64,000 nt of DNA from Fen-671 sp963794745 (lineage in GTDB: Bacteria > Actinomycetota > Acidimicrobiia > Acidimicrobiales > Palsa-688). The notes beneath the pieces were generated by a model. It was not told where the DNA came from and ran no database searches. It saw only the letters and a program-made list of their open reading frames with translations. The DNA is taken from contig CAWCEZ010000013.1 in NCBI GenBank assembly GCA_963794745.1, positions 1-64,000 on the forward strand, written 5' to 3'. Position numbers and translations under genes: made by a program. Below are positions 18,610-27,392 of this stretch, one piece after another (positions within the stretch are counted from its first letter, which is position 1; each line of letters begins with the position of its first letter).

Positions 18610-19842
18610 CTAGTCGCTTAGGTCGACCGCTCCGGCTCTCGACCGGGCCGTTGTCCCAGCGCCGGCCAGGGCTCCGTCGCCTCCCGTCGCCGCGGCGCCT
18701 CCGCCGCTGCCCGCAATGGGCCCTCCCGTAGCCCCCGTGAGCAGCGGCGCAGCCGGCTTGAGGGGCGCGCCGTCGATTCGAGAGATCCGCCCATTGGCCC
18801 GCAGCGAGTAGATGAACGTGAGGAGCCGGGCAACGGCCTCGTAGAACTCGGTCGGGATCTCCTGTTCCAGGTCGCAAGCCACATAGAGCGCCCGGGCTAG
18901 CGGGGGGTCCTCGACGAGCGGCACCCCGTTGGCTGTTGCCTCCTCGCGGATTTGAAGGGCCATGAAGTCGGTCCCTTTGGCGACCACCCTTGGCGCACCC
19001 CTGCCGCGCACGTAGCTGACGGCGACCGCGAAGTGGGTGGGGTTCACGACCACGGCGTCTGCTTTGGCCACGGCCGCGATCATCCGGTTGCGGGCCATCT
19101 GGCGCTGGCGGCGCCGGATCGCCCCTCGCATTTGCGGGTTGCCCTCGCTGGACTTGCTCTCCTCCTTCACCTGGTGCTTGGTCATCCGCAGGTCGCGGTT
19201 TACCTTGCGGTACTGGACGATGTAGTCGAGCACCGCCAGCACGAGGCTGATGGCCGCGACCTCGCGGACGAGGGCCAGGGACTTGCTGGCCACGAGGGAA
19301 GCGATCGCGGTGGAAGAAAGCCCACCGTTGCTGGTGATGACGGGGAGCACCCCGCTCAGGACCTGCCAGACGACCAGGCCGAGAAGGCTGACCCGCACAA
19401 TCTGCTTGCCAACGTCCCACAACGCGCGGGGGGAGAATATCTTCTTCAGCCCGGCAGCCGGGTTGAGGTGCTTGAACGAGGGTTTGAGCGGGGCGAAGGT
19501 GATAAGCCCCCGTGTCTGGGCGAGGTTTATTGCGAGGGCAATCCCCATCGTGGCGAGCAACGCCGGAGCCAGGGCTAGCAGGGCGCCCTCGGCGCCAGTT
19601 CGCACGATGGCCCCGTCGGTGGTCAGCGAAGGGCGGCTCATCGTATTGGCGATCTGCGCCCAGAGCTTCTGCTCGAGGGCGTAGGTCGCTTCGAAGGTGT
19701 GCTGCATCAGGTAGCTACCTGCAAATACGATTATCCAGCTGACGACCTCGGGGGTGCGCGCCACCGTGCCCTCCCGGCGGGCCTCTTTTTTGCGCCGGGC
19801 GGTTGGTTTCTCGGTTTTAGAATGCTTGTCCTCGTCGGGCAT
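18610..19842 (-). CDS. flhB: flagellar export switch protein FlhB
   Basis: Specificity switch of the flagellar type III secretion system, 410 residues. It begins with the hydrophilic KTEKPTARRKKEARREGTVA start typical of the family, then four membrane segments, and the cytoplasmic domain with the self-cleaving NPTH motif at residues 267-270 (VVVNPTHFAVAV). Cleavage between Asn and Pro switches export from hook to filament proteins. A Gly/Ala-rich tail of about 60 residues extends beyond the usual end. Located between fliR and flhA in the classical export cluster order. Confidence 0.97.
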   Translation of the reverse strand: MPDEDKHSKTEKPTARRKKEARREGTVARTPEVVSWIIVFAGSYLMQHTFEATYALEQKLWAQIANTMSRPSLTTDGAIVRTGAEGALLALAPALLATMGIALAINLAQTRGLITFAPLKPSFKHLNPAAGLKKIFSPRALWDVGKQIVRVSLLGLVVWQVLSGVLPVITSNGGLSSTAIASLVASKSLALVREVAAISLVLAVLDYIVQYRKVNRDLRMTKHQVKEESKSSEGNPQMRGAIRRRQRQMARNRMIAAVAKADAVVVNPTHFAVAVSYVRGRGAPRVVAKGTDFMALQIREEATANGVPLVEDPPLARALYVACDLEQEIPTEFYEAVARLLTFIYSLRANGRISRIDGAPLKPAAPLLTGATGGPIAGSGGGAAATGGDGALAGAGTTARSRAGAVDLSD

Positions 19843-19865
19843 TGTCCTGTGGCCTCAGTCAGGTC

Positions 19866-20667
19866 TCAGGGGCGCAGGCCGAGCAGGCCCAGGCTGTCGG
19901 TGACGGCGCGGTCGACGAGGGTGTTGACGGCCGCCGGTAGCAGCGGCAGCGAGATGCCGACGACCACCAGCGCCAGCGAGATGTTGATGGCGAAGCCGAG
20001 GGACATCACGTTCAACTGGGGGGCGCTGCGGGTGAGCAGGCCAAGTGCGACGTACGCGAGGAACATTGCGGCGAGGACGGGCGCCGCTATCTCGACGGCC
20101 GAAAGGAAGAAGAAACCCACCTCCGACATCAGTGTCGTCACCGAGCAGGTCCACGCTCTTGGCGGTCAGCCCGATGGACTGGAACGATGTCAGGAAACCC
20201 TTGACTACGAGCAGGTCACCTCCCGTGGCGAACAGCAGCGTCGTCATGATCACGTTGAACGTGTTGGCCGTTACCGGGTTGACCGTCCCGCTGATGGGGT
20301 CGAAGGTCGTGGAGGCACTGAGCCCGCTCGTCATGTCGGTAAGGCTGCCTGCGGCGCTCACGACGGAAAACAGCAGCGAGGTGATGAAGCCGAGCACGGC
20401 GCCGGTGACCGCCTGCAGCACGAGGTCCGAGATGAACCCGGCCGTGTCCTGGGCGCCCACGGTCGCGGCCATCTTGACCATCGCCCCACCGGGGCCGTTG
20501 GAAAGCTCCGCAGTTACAGCGAGGCCCAAAGATGCGGCGAGCCCGGTGCGCACCACAAGCGGGATGGCGGAAGACGAAAACGGTGGCACGAACGCCAACC
20601 ACGCGCTCGCCCGGACCATGGCGAACATGAAGATGAAAAACCCGCCCGCGGACAGTTGGAACGTCAT
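19866..20667 (-). CDS. fliR: flagellar export protein FliR, one frameshift
   Basis: Integral membrane component of the export gate, part of the FliPQR core. Hydrophobic segments begin at residue 8 (GGFFIFMFAMVRASAWLAFV) and continue through the protein. The frame breaks at about 20142 after TAKSVDLLG and resumes as TTLMSEVGFFFLSAVEIAAP; restoring one G in GGTGACG rejoins it. The restored length of about 266 residues is normal. The C-terminal APQLNVMSLGFAINI is the conserved FliR signature. Lies between fliQ and flhB. Confidence 0.93.
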
Positions 20668-20767
20668 GGCCGTCCAATCCCAACGCCAAGGCGAAGGCCA
20701 AGCCCGACGCTGGCCCGAAGCTCGACGCCAGCCCGGGCCCCGACGCCGGTGGCCGTTCGCGGCGGCA

Positions 20768-21037
20768 TTAGCTCGTCAATTGCGGGATCATCGCGTAGAG
20801 CTGGTCCGTGAAACCAATGAGCGTGCTGAGCATCCAGTGCCCGGCGAGGACGATGGCCAGCGCGACGCCCGCCATTTTGGGCACGAACGTAAGGGTCATC
20901 TCCTGGATCGAAGTGATGGACTGGATGAGCGAGACGGCGAGGCCTATCGCTAATGCTGTGAGCAGCATCGGGGCCGCGAGCTCCCCGGAGACGGTCATCA
21001 TCCTCACCGCTATCTCGATGACGGTGGTGTCGTTCAT
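20768..21037 (-). CDS. fliQ: flagellar export protein FliQ
   Basis: Small export-gate subunit, 89 residues with two hydrophobic hairpin helices (residues 16-38 and 53-75). The inter-helix segment SLIQSITSIQEMTLTFVPK is the FliQ/SpaQ family signature. It assembles with FliP and FliR into the helical core of the gate. The fliP gene ends 16 bases upstream on the same strand; 100 bases of Gly/Ala-type GC-rich sequence without a clear gene separate it from fliR. Confidence 0.95.
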   Translation of the reverse strand: MNDTTVIEIAVRMMTVSGELAAPMLLTALAIGLAVSLIQSITSIQEMTLTFVPKMAGVALAIVLAGHWMLSTLIGFTDQLYAMIPQLTS

Positions 21038-21053
21038 GCGGGGCCCGGCCCTT

Positions 21054-22001
21054 TCAATGGAAGCTCGTGATCAGTGACTGCACGACAAGGGCCCAGCCGT
21101 CGACCATTACGAACAGCAGGAGCTTGAACGGCAACGACACGAGGGAGGGTGGGAGCATCATCATCCCCAACGACATGAGGGTGGCGCTTACCACGAAGTC
21201 GATTATCAGGAACGGCACGAATATGACGAACCCGATGATGAAGGCCGTGCGCATCTCGGACAGGGCGAAGGCGGGCACCACCGCGGACATGGGCATCGCC
21301 TGTGGTGATGCCGGTTTGTGGCCCTTTTGGGCGAAAATCGCAAGGTCGTCGGCCTGGGTCTGCTTCAACATCCAAGTCTTGAGGGGCGCCTGGGCCTTGG
21401 TATAAGCCTGTTCGGCAGTGAGCTTCCCGTTGAGGTAGGGCTGCACGGCATTGTGGTCGACCTGGTTTATGACCGGGGACATGATGAAAAGCGTCAGCAC
21501 GAGGGCGAGGCCGGCGAGCAGCTGGTTCGGGGGCACGTTGGTCAAGCCGAGGGCTTGGCGCGTGATGGACAGGACGATGATTATGCGGGTAAAACTCGTG
21601 AGGAGTATCAGCAACGACGGCGCCACCGAGAGCAGCGTCAGGGCGATGATGATCGTGATGCTCTCGCTGGGCTTGTTGACAGTGCCCCCGAGGTTCACCG
21701 AGACCGTGCCTCCCGAGCTCCCGCTCGACGTGCTGTTCGGGTTCGCCGGAGACTGCGGGGCGTCCGGTGTAGCGGCGCTCACGACACCCGAACCGCCGGT
21801 CCCGCCCGACCCGTTGCTGTAGCCGCCCGAGTCCGGTGCATTGGTCGGCGCTTGGTCGGTGCCTACCTGGGCTGAAGTCGGCGCGGTGATGGGAGAAGCC
21901 ATGGCCCGTGTGGGCATAGCCAAGCTCGCCAGAGCCAACACGCCGGCGACGGCAAGCATGGCTCCGATTGCGAGAGGCAACAATCTTCTGACTTTTTGCA
22001 T
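21054..22001 (-). CDS. fliP: flagellar export protein FliP
   Basis: Core export-gate subunit. The conserved region (TSFTRIIIVLSITRQALGL, then PLRTFML-like APLKTWMLKQT) and four hydrophobic segments occupy the C-terminal two thirds. A cleavable signal peptide (RRLLPLAIGAMLAVAGVLAL) is followed by a Ser/Gly/Pro-rich stretch of about 70 residues not usual in FliP. The start is placed at the internal ATG at 22001 because GGAG lies five bases upstream; an ATG at 22019 without a ribosome binding site would add six residues. Cotranscribed with fliO and fliQ. Confidence 0.95.
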   Translation of the reverse strand: MQKVRRLLPLAIGAMLAVAGVLALASLAMPTRAMASPITAPTSAQVGTDQAPTNAPDSGGYSNGSGGTGGSGVVSAATPDAPQSPANPNSTSSGSSGGTVSVNLGGTVNKPSESITIIIALTLLSVAPSLLILLTSFTRIIIVLSITRQALGLTNVPPNQLLAGLALVLTLFIMSPVINQVDHNAVQPYLNGKLTAEQAYTKAQAPLKTWMLKQTQADDLAIFAQKGHKPASPQAMPMSAVVPAFALSEMRTAFIIGFVIFVPFLIIDFVVSATLMSLGMMMLPPSLVSLPFKLLLFVMVDGWALVVQSLITSFH

Positions 22002-22037
22002 GGCGCTCCAAAACGGCATTGGAAGAGAGCGCGGGAC

Positions 22038-22871
22038 CTAGCGGCGGATCGTCCGCTCCCGCAGCGAATCAAGCGTTAGCTTCCATGCGTTTTGACGCTC
22101 CAAAGTGCTGGCGTCGGGTGAAGAGGCCGGCATCCGGTCGGCCTGCTGCCAATCGTCGAACTCGTCCCAAACCTCGAGGTCACTGATCTCACTGGCACCA
22201 GCGCGCGTAGCTGCGCGCGTGCCGGACGTAGCCATCGGCCCCGAAGTGGCCGTGGGCACAGTCGGAGCTATGGGCACAGTCGGAGCTGTGGGCACGGAGG
22301 TTGTCGCCGCCCCATCGGCGTCGAGCGGCGTGGCGTCTGTGGCGCGCGGTAGCTCGGTCAGGAGGGTGACCGACTGCTCCGTCACGCCCAGCAAGAACTG
22401 CTTTCCGGTCGCCTCGATAACCGCGACAGCGGCACCCTTGGAAAGCGCACGCCGGTACACGACCTCAAAGGGCGGGACAGGGCGGGCACGGCGCGGCTTC
22501 GGCGCACCGAGGAGGCTTCCGAGCTTGGTTGCCAGCGTGTTCGGGCCACCTGCCGGGCCGCTCGCCGGGCCACCCACGCCGAGGCCGCCGGGGCTGCCCT
22601 CGCCGGGCAAGGCGGAGCCGGAGCCGTTCGCGCCCGTAGAGCCGCCCACGCCTTGGGAGCTGCCAAATCCACGAGAGCCTTTGAAGCCGCCGCTACCCCT
22701 CAGGCCGGCGGTCCCCCGCAAGCCGGCGCCGCGCCCGCGACCACTAAAGCCCGCGCCGCCGAGGCCAGCTTCCTGGCGCCGGCGCACGAAGCGCGCGGCC
22801 AGGCCCATTACCGCCATGACGACCGCCATGGATATCGCGAGCCGCACCAGCAGCTCGATCATCCCGCCCAA
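22038..22871 (-). CDS. fliO: FliO-like flagellar biosynthesis protein with long low-complexity region
   Basis: A short N-terminal anchor (IELLVRLAISMAVVMAVMGLAARFV) is followed by about 90 Gly/Ser-rich residues. The conserved FliO core (FEVVYRRALSKGAAVAVIEATGKQFLLGVTEQSVTLLTEL) lies at about residues 138-178, followed by an Ala/Pro/Thr-rich tail. FliO helps assemble FliP. At 277 residues it is roughly twice the usual size, through the low-complexity parts. TTG start at 22871, three bases after the fliN/Y stop; an ATG nine bases further in is possible. Confidence 0.85.
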   Translation of the reverse strand: MGGMIELLVRLAISMAVVMAVMGLAARFVRRRQEAGLGGAGFSGRGRGAGLRGTAGLRGSGGFKGSRGFGSSQGVGGSTGANGSGSALPGEGSPGGLGVGGPASGPAGGPNTLATKLGSLLGAPKPRRARPVPPFEVVYRRALSKGAAVAVIEATGKQFLLGVTEQSVTLLTELPRATDATPLDADGAATTSVPTAPTVPIAPTVPTATSGPMATSGTRAATRAGASEISDLEVWDEFDDWQQADRMPASSPDASTLERQNAWKLTLDSLRERTIRR

Positions 22872-22874
22872 TTC

Positions 22875-23618
22875 TCAGTCCCCGTTGAGCAGTTCGGTAA
22901 CCCGGACGGCGAAGCACTCGTCGACGACGACTACCTCACCCCGTGCGATCAACGTCCCGTGGACGAAGATGTCAACCGGGTGGCTCACCGGCCGGTCCAG
23001 CTGGACCACCGAGCCGTTGTGGATATTGAGCAGGTCCTTTATCGGGATCTTCGTGCGGCCGAGCTCGACGCTGACCGTCATTTCCACTTCCCCGAGGTTG
23101 GCGATGGAACGGCCCGCCGAGTTGCCGGGAGCCGGGTCGAGGTGGGGGAGCTCTGCGGCTACCTGGCCGATGGCGGTGATCACGACCAGCAGGCCCTCCT
23201 GGACGTCACCGGCGAGAAGCGGGACTGCGAGCGCTTGGAACCCAGGCCGCGGCCTGAGCAGGAGATCGGGGTTGGAGCGCTGCATGTCGCCGATGTGGTC
23301 CGCACCGCAGGCGGCACCGAGGGCAGGGGTGGTGCTTGCCAGAGCAGAGGCCACGCGGCCTTCCCCGGGCACTTTGGCCCCCGCCGGTAGCGCCAGGGCA
23401 ACCTCACCGCATGGCCCCAGGGGGCCGATGAGCGGGGCGCTCCAGGCCTTCGCACCCTTGGAGAGCGCCTCGCCGCCAAGGCTCACGACATCGATGTTCT
23501 CGGCCCACAGGTCAAAGCCTTCTCCGGGCTCGGCAACGACGCCCAGCGTGCTCGTGAGCAGGACCGCTGCTTCAGTCGCGGCGGGCCGTACAACCGCCAG
23601 GTCGGTATCGACGCTCAA
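22875..23618 (-). CDS. fliY: flagellar switch protein FliN/FliY
   Basis: Rotor C-ring protein. The C-terminal SpoA/FliN domain is clear: LGEVEMTVSVELGRTKIPIK, VVQLDRPVSHPVDIFV, and LIARGEVVVVDECFAVRVTE. The 247-residue length and the N-terminal domain (residues 1-150) resemble FliY, in which a CheC-like phosphatase domain precedes FliN; the CheC catalytic motif is not evident here. TTG start forming a TTGA overlap with the fliM stop, so it is translationally coupled. Confidence 0.88.
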   Translation of the reverse strand: MSVDTDLAVVRPAATEAAVLLTSTLGVVAEPGEGFDLWAENIDVVSLGGEALSKGAKAWSAPLIGPLGPCGEVALALPAGAKVPGEGRVASALASTTPALGAACGADHIGDMQRSNPDLLLRPRPGFQALAVPLLAGDVQEGLLVVITAIGQVAAELPHLDPAPGNSAGRSIANLGEVEMTVSVELGRTKIPIKDLLNIHNGSVVQLDRPVSHPVDIFVHGTLIARGEVVVVDECFAVRVTELLNGD

Positions 23619-24538
23619 AGCTCTGCTCCTTTTTTGGCAGTTGGGCCAATAACTGCGAAAGCCTTCTGGGCTCCCCGCCGGCCGGCCAGGCCAGCCAGGT
23701 ACGGGACGCGGCCTACGTAAAGGGTCAGCGGTTCGTCGACGGGGTGCTCGAGACGGATGACCTGCCCCGGAGTGAGCTCGACGATCGTCCGCGAGGGCAG
23801 CTCGGTCTCGTTGAAACGGACCGAGGCTTCCACGGGGCACTCTTCCAAGCGCCCGGTGTCTGCGACGGACGATGACGTGGGGGACGTACCTGAGAAACCC
23901 TCCAGCTTGGAGATGAGGGCCTCGGCCGGGATCGCGATGCGGACCTGCCCTCTGGCCGTCTTCATGTCGATCTCGAACTCGAGCGCGATGAGCAGCTGCC
24001 GCCCCGGCGCCGCCCGGATCAGTTCAAGGCGGCTTTCCTGGCGGGCGGTGACAGGCCTGGTCTCGACGACCAACGAGAGGGCTTCGGCCAGGTCGTTGGC
24101 TGCCCGGGTGTTGAGCTCGGTGAGCAGGGAAAGTTCGACTTCGGTGAGCGGCTCCGTACGTTCCTCGGCGACCCCGGCACCGCCGAGAAGCTTCTCCACG
24201 ATGGCGAGAGCGAGGGGGACGTCGATGCTTATCAGGCCGGTCCCGAGCATGGGCGGCATCGTCAGGCGGGCCGCGCAATAGGGCTCGGGGAGAGCGTTGA
24301 GCAGGTCGTCCCACGACCACTGCTGGACGGGCGACATGTTGATGTCGACCTCGGTGCGGACATAAGTCGACAGGTCGACGCTGAAGAGCCGGCAGAAGTT
24401 CTGGTTGACCAGGGCCAATACCTGCTCGTGCTCGTCCTTCAGCGTCCCGGCAGGTCTCACCCTGAACCGCCGGAGCGATTTTGGACGGCCGTCGCGCCCT
24501 AGCGGCACGACGGTGTTCTGAGTATCTTGCGCGCTCAT
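23615..24538 (-). CDS. fliM: flagellar motor switch protein FliM
   Basis: C-ring protein linking CheY signalling to rotation, 307 residues. The middle domain has LVNQNFCRLFSVDLSTYVRT and the family GTGLISIDVPLALAIVEKLLGG. The C-terminal SpoA domain includes FNETELPSRTIVELTPGQVIRLE. The N-terminus (SAQDTQNTVVPLGRDGRPKS) lacks the LSQ-EIDAL CheY-binding peptide of well-studied FliM proteins. Coupled to fliN/Y by a TTGA overlap; 149 bases separate it from fliL. Confidence 0.93.
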   Translation of the reverse strand: MSAQDTQNTVVPLGRDGRPKSLRRFRVRPAGTLKDEHEQVLALVNQNFCRLFSVDLSTYVRTEVDINMSPVQQWSWDDLLNALPEPYCAARLTMPPMLGTGLISIDVPLALAIVEKLLGGAGVAEERTEPLTEVELSLLTELNTRAANDLAEALSLVVETRPVTARQESRLELIRAAPGRQLLIALEFEIDMKTARGQVRIAIPAEALISKLEGFSGTSPTSSSVADTGRLEECPVEASVRFNETELPSRTIVELTPGQVIRLEHPVDEPLTLYVGRVPYLAGLAGRRGAQKAFAVIGPTAKKGAEL

Positions 24539-24687
24539 CTGCCCCTCAGATCGGCAACGCTGGGCGCGACTTTAGAGAGCTGGCGGTTCTTGTCCGGGCC
24601 ACAGTCGCCCGATCGATGGGGACCGTGCTACCCGTTGGGCCCCCGGGGCCGGGTGGCAGCGGCGGGGTCATGAGCCCCTAGCTGGCT

Positions 24688-25149
24688 TTACTGCATGACG
24701 AACTGCTCGAAGAACACGCCCACGACGAGCCCGGGCCAGTCCTGGCCCAGTGCCCGCACGATGTTGGCCTTCAGCTTGGCGGGGCCACCAGGCTGGAGCA
24801 GCTGCGTTTCGGTCATGTCCGCGGCCTGGTTGTTGAGGATGTCGAGCACTATCGCCTGGTCTGTCACGAGGATGGCGTACGACTTGCCCGGGGCGCACTC
24901 GAGCCCGGCGGTGAACTCGAGGTAGTGGTTGTCCCTCAGGTTGACCGTCAGCGACGACTCCTCGAGGATCTGTCCTGCCACGGTTGTGGTCGGGCCGCCC
25001 TTGGCGGAGGCTGAAGCCTTCTTGGTCATGGTCATGTACCCGAAGCCGCCGGCACCGAGCACGACTATGAGCGCCACGATCAGGGGGAGCTTCTTCTTCT
25101 TGGCCTTGGCCCCGTCTTCGGTTTCGGGTGTGGTCTTTTTCTTAGCCAT
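24688..25149 (-). CDS. fliL: flagellar basal body-associated protein FliL
   Basis: Single-pass inner-membrane protein of 153 residues. A Lys-rich cytoplasmic start (AKKKTTPETEDGAKAKKKKL) precedes one membrane helix (LIVALIVVLGAGGFGYMTMT), then the periplasmic domain with SSLTVNLRDNHYLEFTAGLE and the helical ILDILNNQAADMTE region. FliL surrounds and supports the stator. Located between motB and fliM, the common order. Confidence 0.92.
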   Translation of the reverse strand: MAKKKTTPETEDGAKAKKKKLPLIVALIVVLGAGGFGYMTMTKKASASAKGGPTTTVAGQILEESSLTVNLRDNHYLEFTAGLECAPGKSYAILVTDQAIVLDILNNQAADMTETQLLQPGGPAKLKANIVRALGQDWPGLVVGVFFEQFVMQ

Positions 25150-25187
25150 TTCGTTTACCTCTTGTTTGGTTTACGGGGTGACGACAT

Positions 25188-26120
25188 TTACGGGGTAACG
25201 ACGGTGGTGGAGAAGATGACTATCTCGACACGGCGGTTTTCTGCCCGGTGTTGAGCGCTGTTGTTGGGCACGACCGGCCGGGTGTCGGAGTTGCCCGTCG
25301 CTTCCAAGCGGGCCGGGTCGATGCCGTGATCGTTTATCAGGTCCTGCACGACGGCCACAGCGCGCGCGGCGGAAAGCGCCCAGTTGCTCGCGTACGGGCC
25401 ACCCGTGATCGCCTGGTCATCGGTGTCGCCTTCGACGTCGACCTGGTTCGGCAGGGCCGCTAGGACAGGGGCTATTGCGTCGATTATCTTTACGCCTTCG
25501 GGCTGCAGCTGAGCCGAATCGAGAGGGAACAGGATCTGGTCGGTAAGTACCGTGACGACGAGGCCCCTCTGGTCGAACGTGAACTTGACCTCGCTGGCCA
25601 AACCGGCCTTTTCCAAAGCCCGTTCCATGGCCAGCAACGCCTTGTTGAGCGCCAGCTTTTCGGCCGCCGCGGTTTTTGCCGAAACACCCGAGAATGTCTG
25701 GTCCGACAACTTGGCCGCGGACTGGGACTGGTTGGCGCCCTGCTGGTCCTGCCCGGGATCAGACTGGCCGTTGGCCGCCTGGCCAGAAGACTCTTGGCCG
25801 GTTTCCTGCTTTCCTGACGCTGAGGTCGCCGCGGAACTGTCCAGCTTTGCGTAAGGGTTCTGCTCGGACAGGGCGATCGCCGAGGGCTGGCTCAGTATCC
25901 CCGGTCCTCCTGGGGGTGCGTTTGCCTGCGACTGCTGTGAGAGCTGGTGGAAGCTGTCCTTGAAGGCGTTGAACTTACGGATGTCGGTCTGGCCCATGGC
26001 GAACAACACAATGAACAGCACCATAAGCAACGTGATCATGTCCGCGTAGGTGAGGAGCCAACGCTCGGCGCTGGCTCCCTCTTCGTGGCCTTCCTCGGAA
26101 TGCTTCCTCGGTCGGGACAT
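25188..26120 (-). CDS. motB: flagellar stator protein MotB
   Basis: Proton-channel stator subunit of about 310 residues. The single membrane helix begins LLTYADMITLLMVLFIVLFA, with the proton-accepting Asp in YADM. A Ser/Gln/Ala-rich linker with many Gln follows, and then a C-terminal OmpA-like peptidoglycan-binding domain (VEGDTDDQAITG, PNNSAQHRAENRRVEIVIF). The start is the ATG at 26120, one base after the motA stop; the open frame upstream only shadows motA. Confidence 0.95.
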   Translation of the reverse strand: MSRPRKHSEEGHEEGASAERWLLTYADMITLLMVLFIVLFAMGQTDIRKFNAFKDSFHQLSQQSQANAPPGGPGILSQPSAIALSEQNPYAKLDSSAATSASGKQETGQESSGQAANGQSDPGQDQQGANQSQSAAKLSDQTFSGVSAKTAAAEKLALNKALLAMERALEKAGLASEVKFTFDQRGLVVTVLTDQILFPLDSAQLQPEGVKIIDAIAPVLAALPNQVDVEGDTDDQAITGGPYASNWALSAARAVAVVQDLINDHGIDPARLEATGNSDTRPVVPNNSAQHRAENRRVEIVIFSTTVVTP

Positions 26121-26121
26121 C

Positions 26122-26922
26122 TCAGGCGGCCGCCTTCGACTTCCCGGTTTCCTTTGCGCTCTTGGCCGCTTCCTGTTCCTTCGGTGACAGGTAGGAAAGG
26201 AGGCGCTGTTCGACGACTCGAGGGTTCGCGCCCGCCTGTATGGCAAGGATGCCCTCCAGGAGCAGTTCCATGCGCCGCACTTCGATCTCGCTCGTGCGCT
26301 TGAGCCGGTTGGAGATCGGGATCCAGAAGACGTTTGCCTGCATAACGCCCCACAGGGTCGCCGTGAACGCGGCCGCGATCATCGGCCCGAGCGTGGCCGG
26401 CGTGGACAGGTTCTGCAGCACGTGGAGCAGCCCCATGACGGTGCCGATGATCCCCATGGTCGGGGCGAAACCGCCCATGTTGCCGAAGAACTGAGCGCCC
26501 GCCCGGTGGCGAGCCTTCATTGCTTCCAGGTCTTGCTCCATTATGTCCCGTATTTCTTCGGGATCTGCCCCGTCCACTGCCATCTCGATGCCCTTGCGCA
26601 AGAACGAATCGTCGATCTGGCGGGCTTCCTCCTCGAGAGCAAGCAGGCCCTGTCGTCTCGCCTTTTCTGCAAAAGACACCACCACGGCCACCGATTCGTC
26701 GGGCGCGGTGACCTTGGTCGTGAGGGCGGTTTTCAGGATCGTGGGGAGCCCTTTTGCATCGCTCATGAGCATGCCCGCAGTAGCTGCGCCGATGGTGCCC
26801 CCGAAAGTGAGAAGCATGGCGGAAGGCGCCAGCAGGGCTGTAGGGCTGCCGCCGTCCATGATCATCGAGACGAACAGGGCGAACAGGGCAATACCGATGC
26901 CGACAAAACTCGCTGGGTCCAT
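26122..26922 (-). CDS. motA: flagellar stator protein MotA
   Basis: Proton-channel stator subunit with four membrane segments, 266 residues. The large cytoplasmic loop holds the torque-generating charged region (KARRQGLLALEEEARQIDD). Helix 3 starts at FGNMGGFAPTMGIIGTVMGLLHVL, the family signature, and helix 4 at AAAFTATLWGVMQANVFW. It ends one base before motB and starts one base after flbD, forming a tight flbD-motA-motB-fliL unit. Confidence 0.96.
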   Translation of the reverse strand: MDPASFVGIGIALFALFVSMIMDGGSPTALLAPSAMLLTFGGTIGAATAGMLMSDAKGLPTILKTALTTKVTAPDESVAVVVSFAEKARRQGLLALEEEARQIDDSFLRKGIEMAVDGADPEEIRDIMEQDLEAMKARHRAGAQFFGNMGGFAPTMGIIGTVMGLLHVLQNLSTPATLGPMIAAAFTATLWGVMQANVFWIPISNRLKRTSEIEVRRMELLLEGILAIQAGANPRVVEQRLLSYLSPKEQEAAKSAKETGKSKAAA

Positions 26923-26923
26923 G

Positions 26924-27187
26924 TCAGCTCTCTCCGGGATTGGGGGCCGGGAGTGCCCTAAGCGTCGCTCTGGGCTGGCTTGCGCTGTCCTCCAGCTCCT
27001 TGGCGGCGACTAGGACCGATGCGCGGAACACACGCACGCGGTCGATGACATCCTGGACGCTCTCAGCTACGAGGTATTTGGTGCCGTCCACCAGCGTCAG
27101 AACAGTGTCAGGCGTTGCCTCAGCGCGCTCGATCAGATCGGCGTTTACGGCAATTGGGGGACCGTTAAGCCTAGTTAGAAGGATCAT
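26924..27187 (-). CDS. flbD: FlbD-family flagellar protein
   Basis: An 87-residue protein of the FlbD (SwrD) family: MILLTRLNGPPIAVNADLIE followed by TPDTVLTLVDGTKYLV is the conserved core. In Bacillus the homologue SwrD raises motor torque. The tail is Pro/Ala-rich. Its stop is followed after one base by motA, the standard arrangement. A 205-base gap upstream separates it from the receiver-domain gene; that gap holds a small stem-loop (27229-27246) but no gene. Confidence 0.9.
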   Translation of the reverse strand: MILLTRLNGPPIAVNADLIERAEATPDTVLTLVDGTKYLVAESVQDVIDRVRVFRASVLVAAKELEDSASQPRATLRALPAPNPGES

Positions 27188-27228
27188 GTTCCCCGCTCCG
27201 TGGGGCTATTGGTAAGCGCCGAGGCGCC

Positions 27229-27246
27229 CGGCCAATCCGTTGGCCG
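27229..27246 (-). other. stem-loop between the receiver-CheX gene and flbD
   Basis: CGGCCAA-TCCG-TTGGCCG is a perfect 7-bp stem with a four-base loop in the 205-base gap between the two genes. No T run follows on the minus strand, so it may be a weak terminator or leader structure ahead of the stator operon. Confidence 0.35.
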
Positions 27247-27392
27247 GTACATTCAGGATCGACACCCCCAGCGCTAGCCTGAACGTAAGCGGGAAAGCCA
27301 CCTACTTGGCTGCTCCGGTGCCGGTAGCGGCGATGTAGCTAGCGGAAACAAAGGAAAAATGCGGCAGTCCGGGCAGGACATCCGCGCCAGTT

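Noticed and set aside
20668..20767. A gene between fliQ and fliR
   Set aside because: Only short, compositionally skewed frames (repeats of GACGCC-like units) with no start signal.
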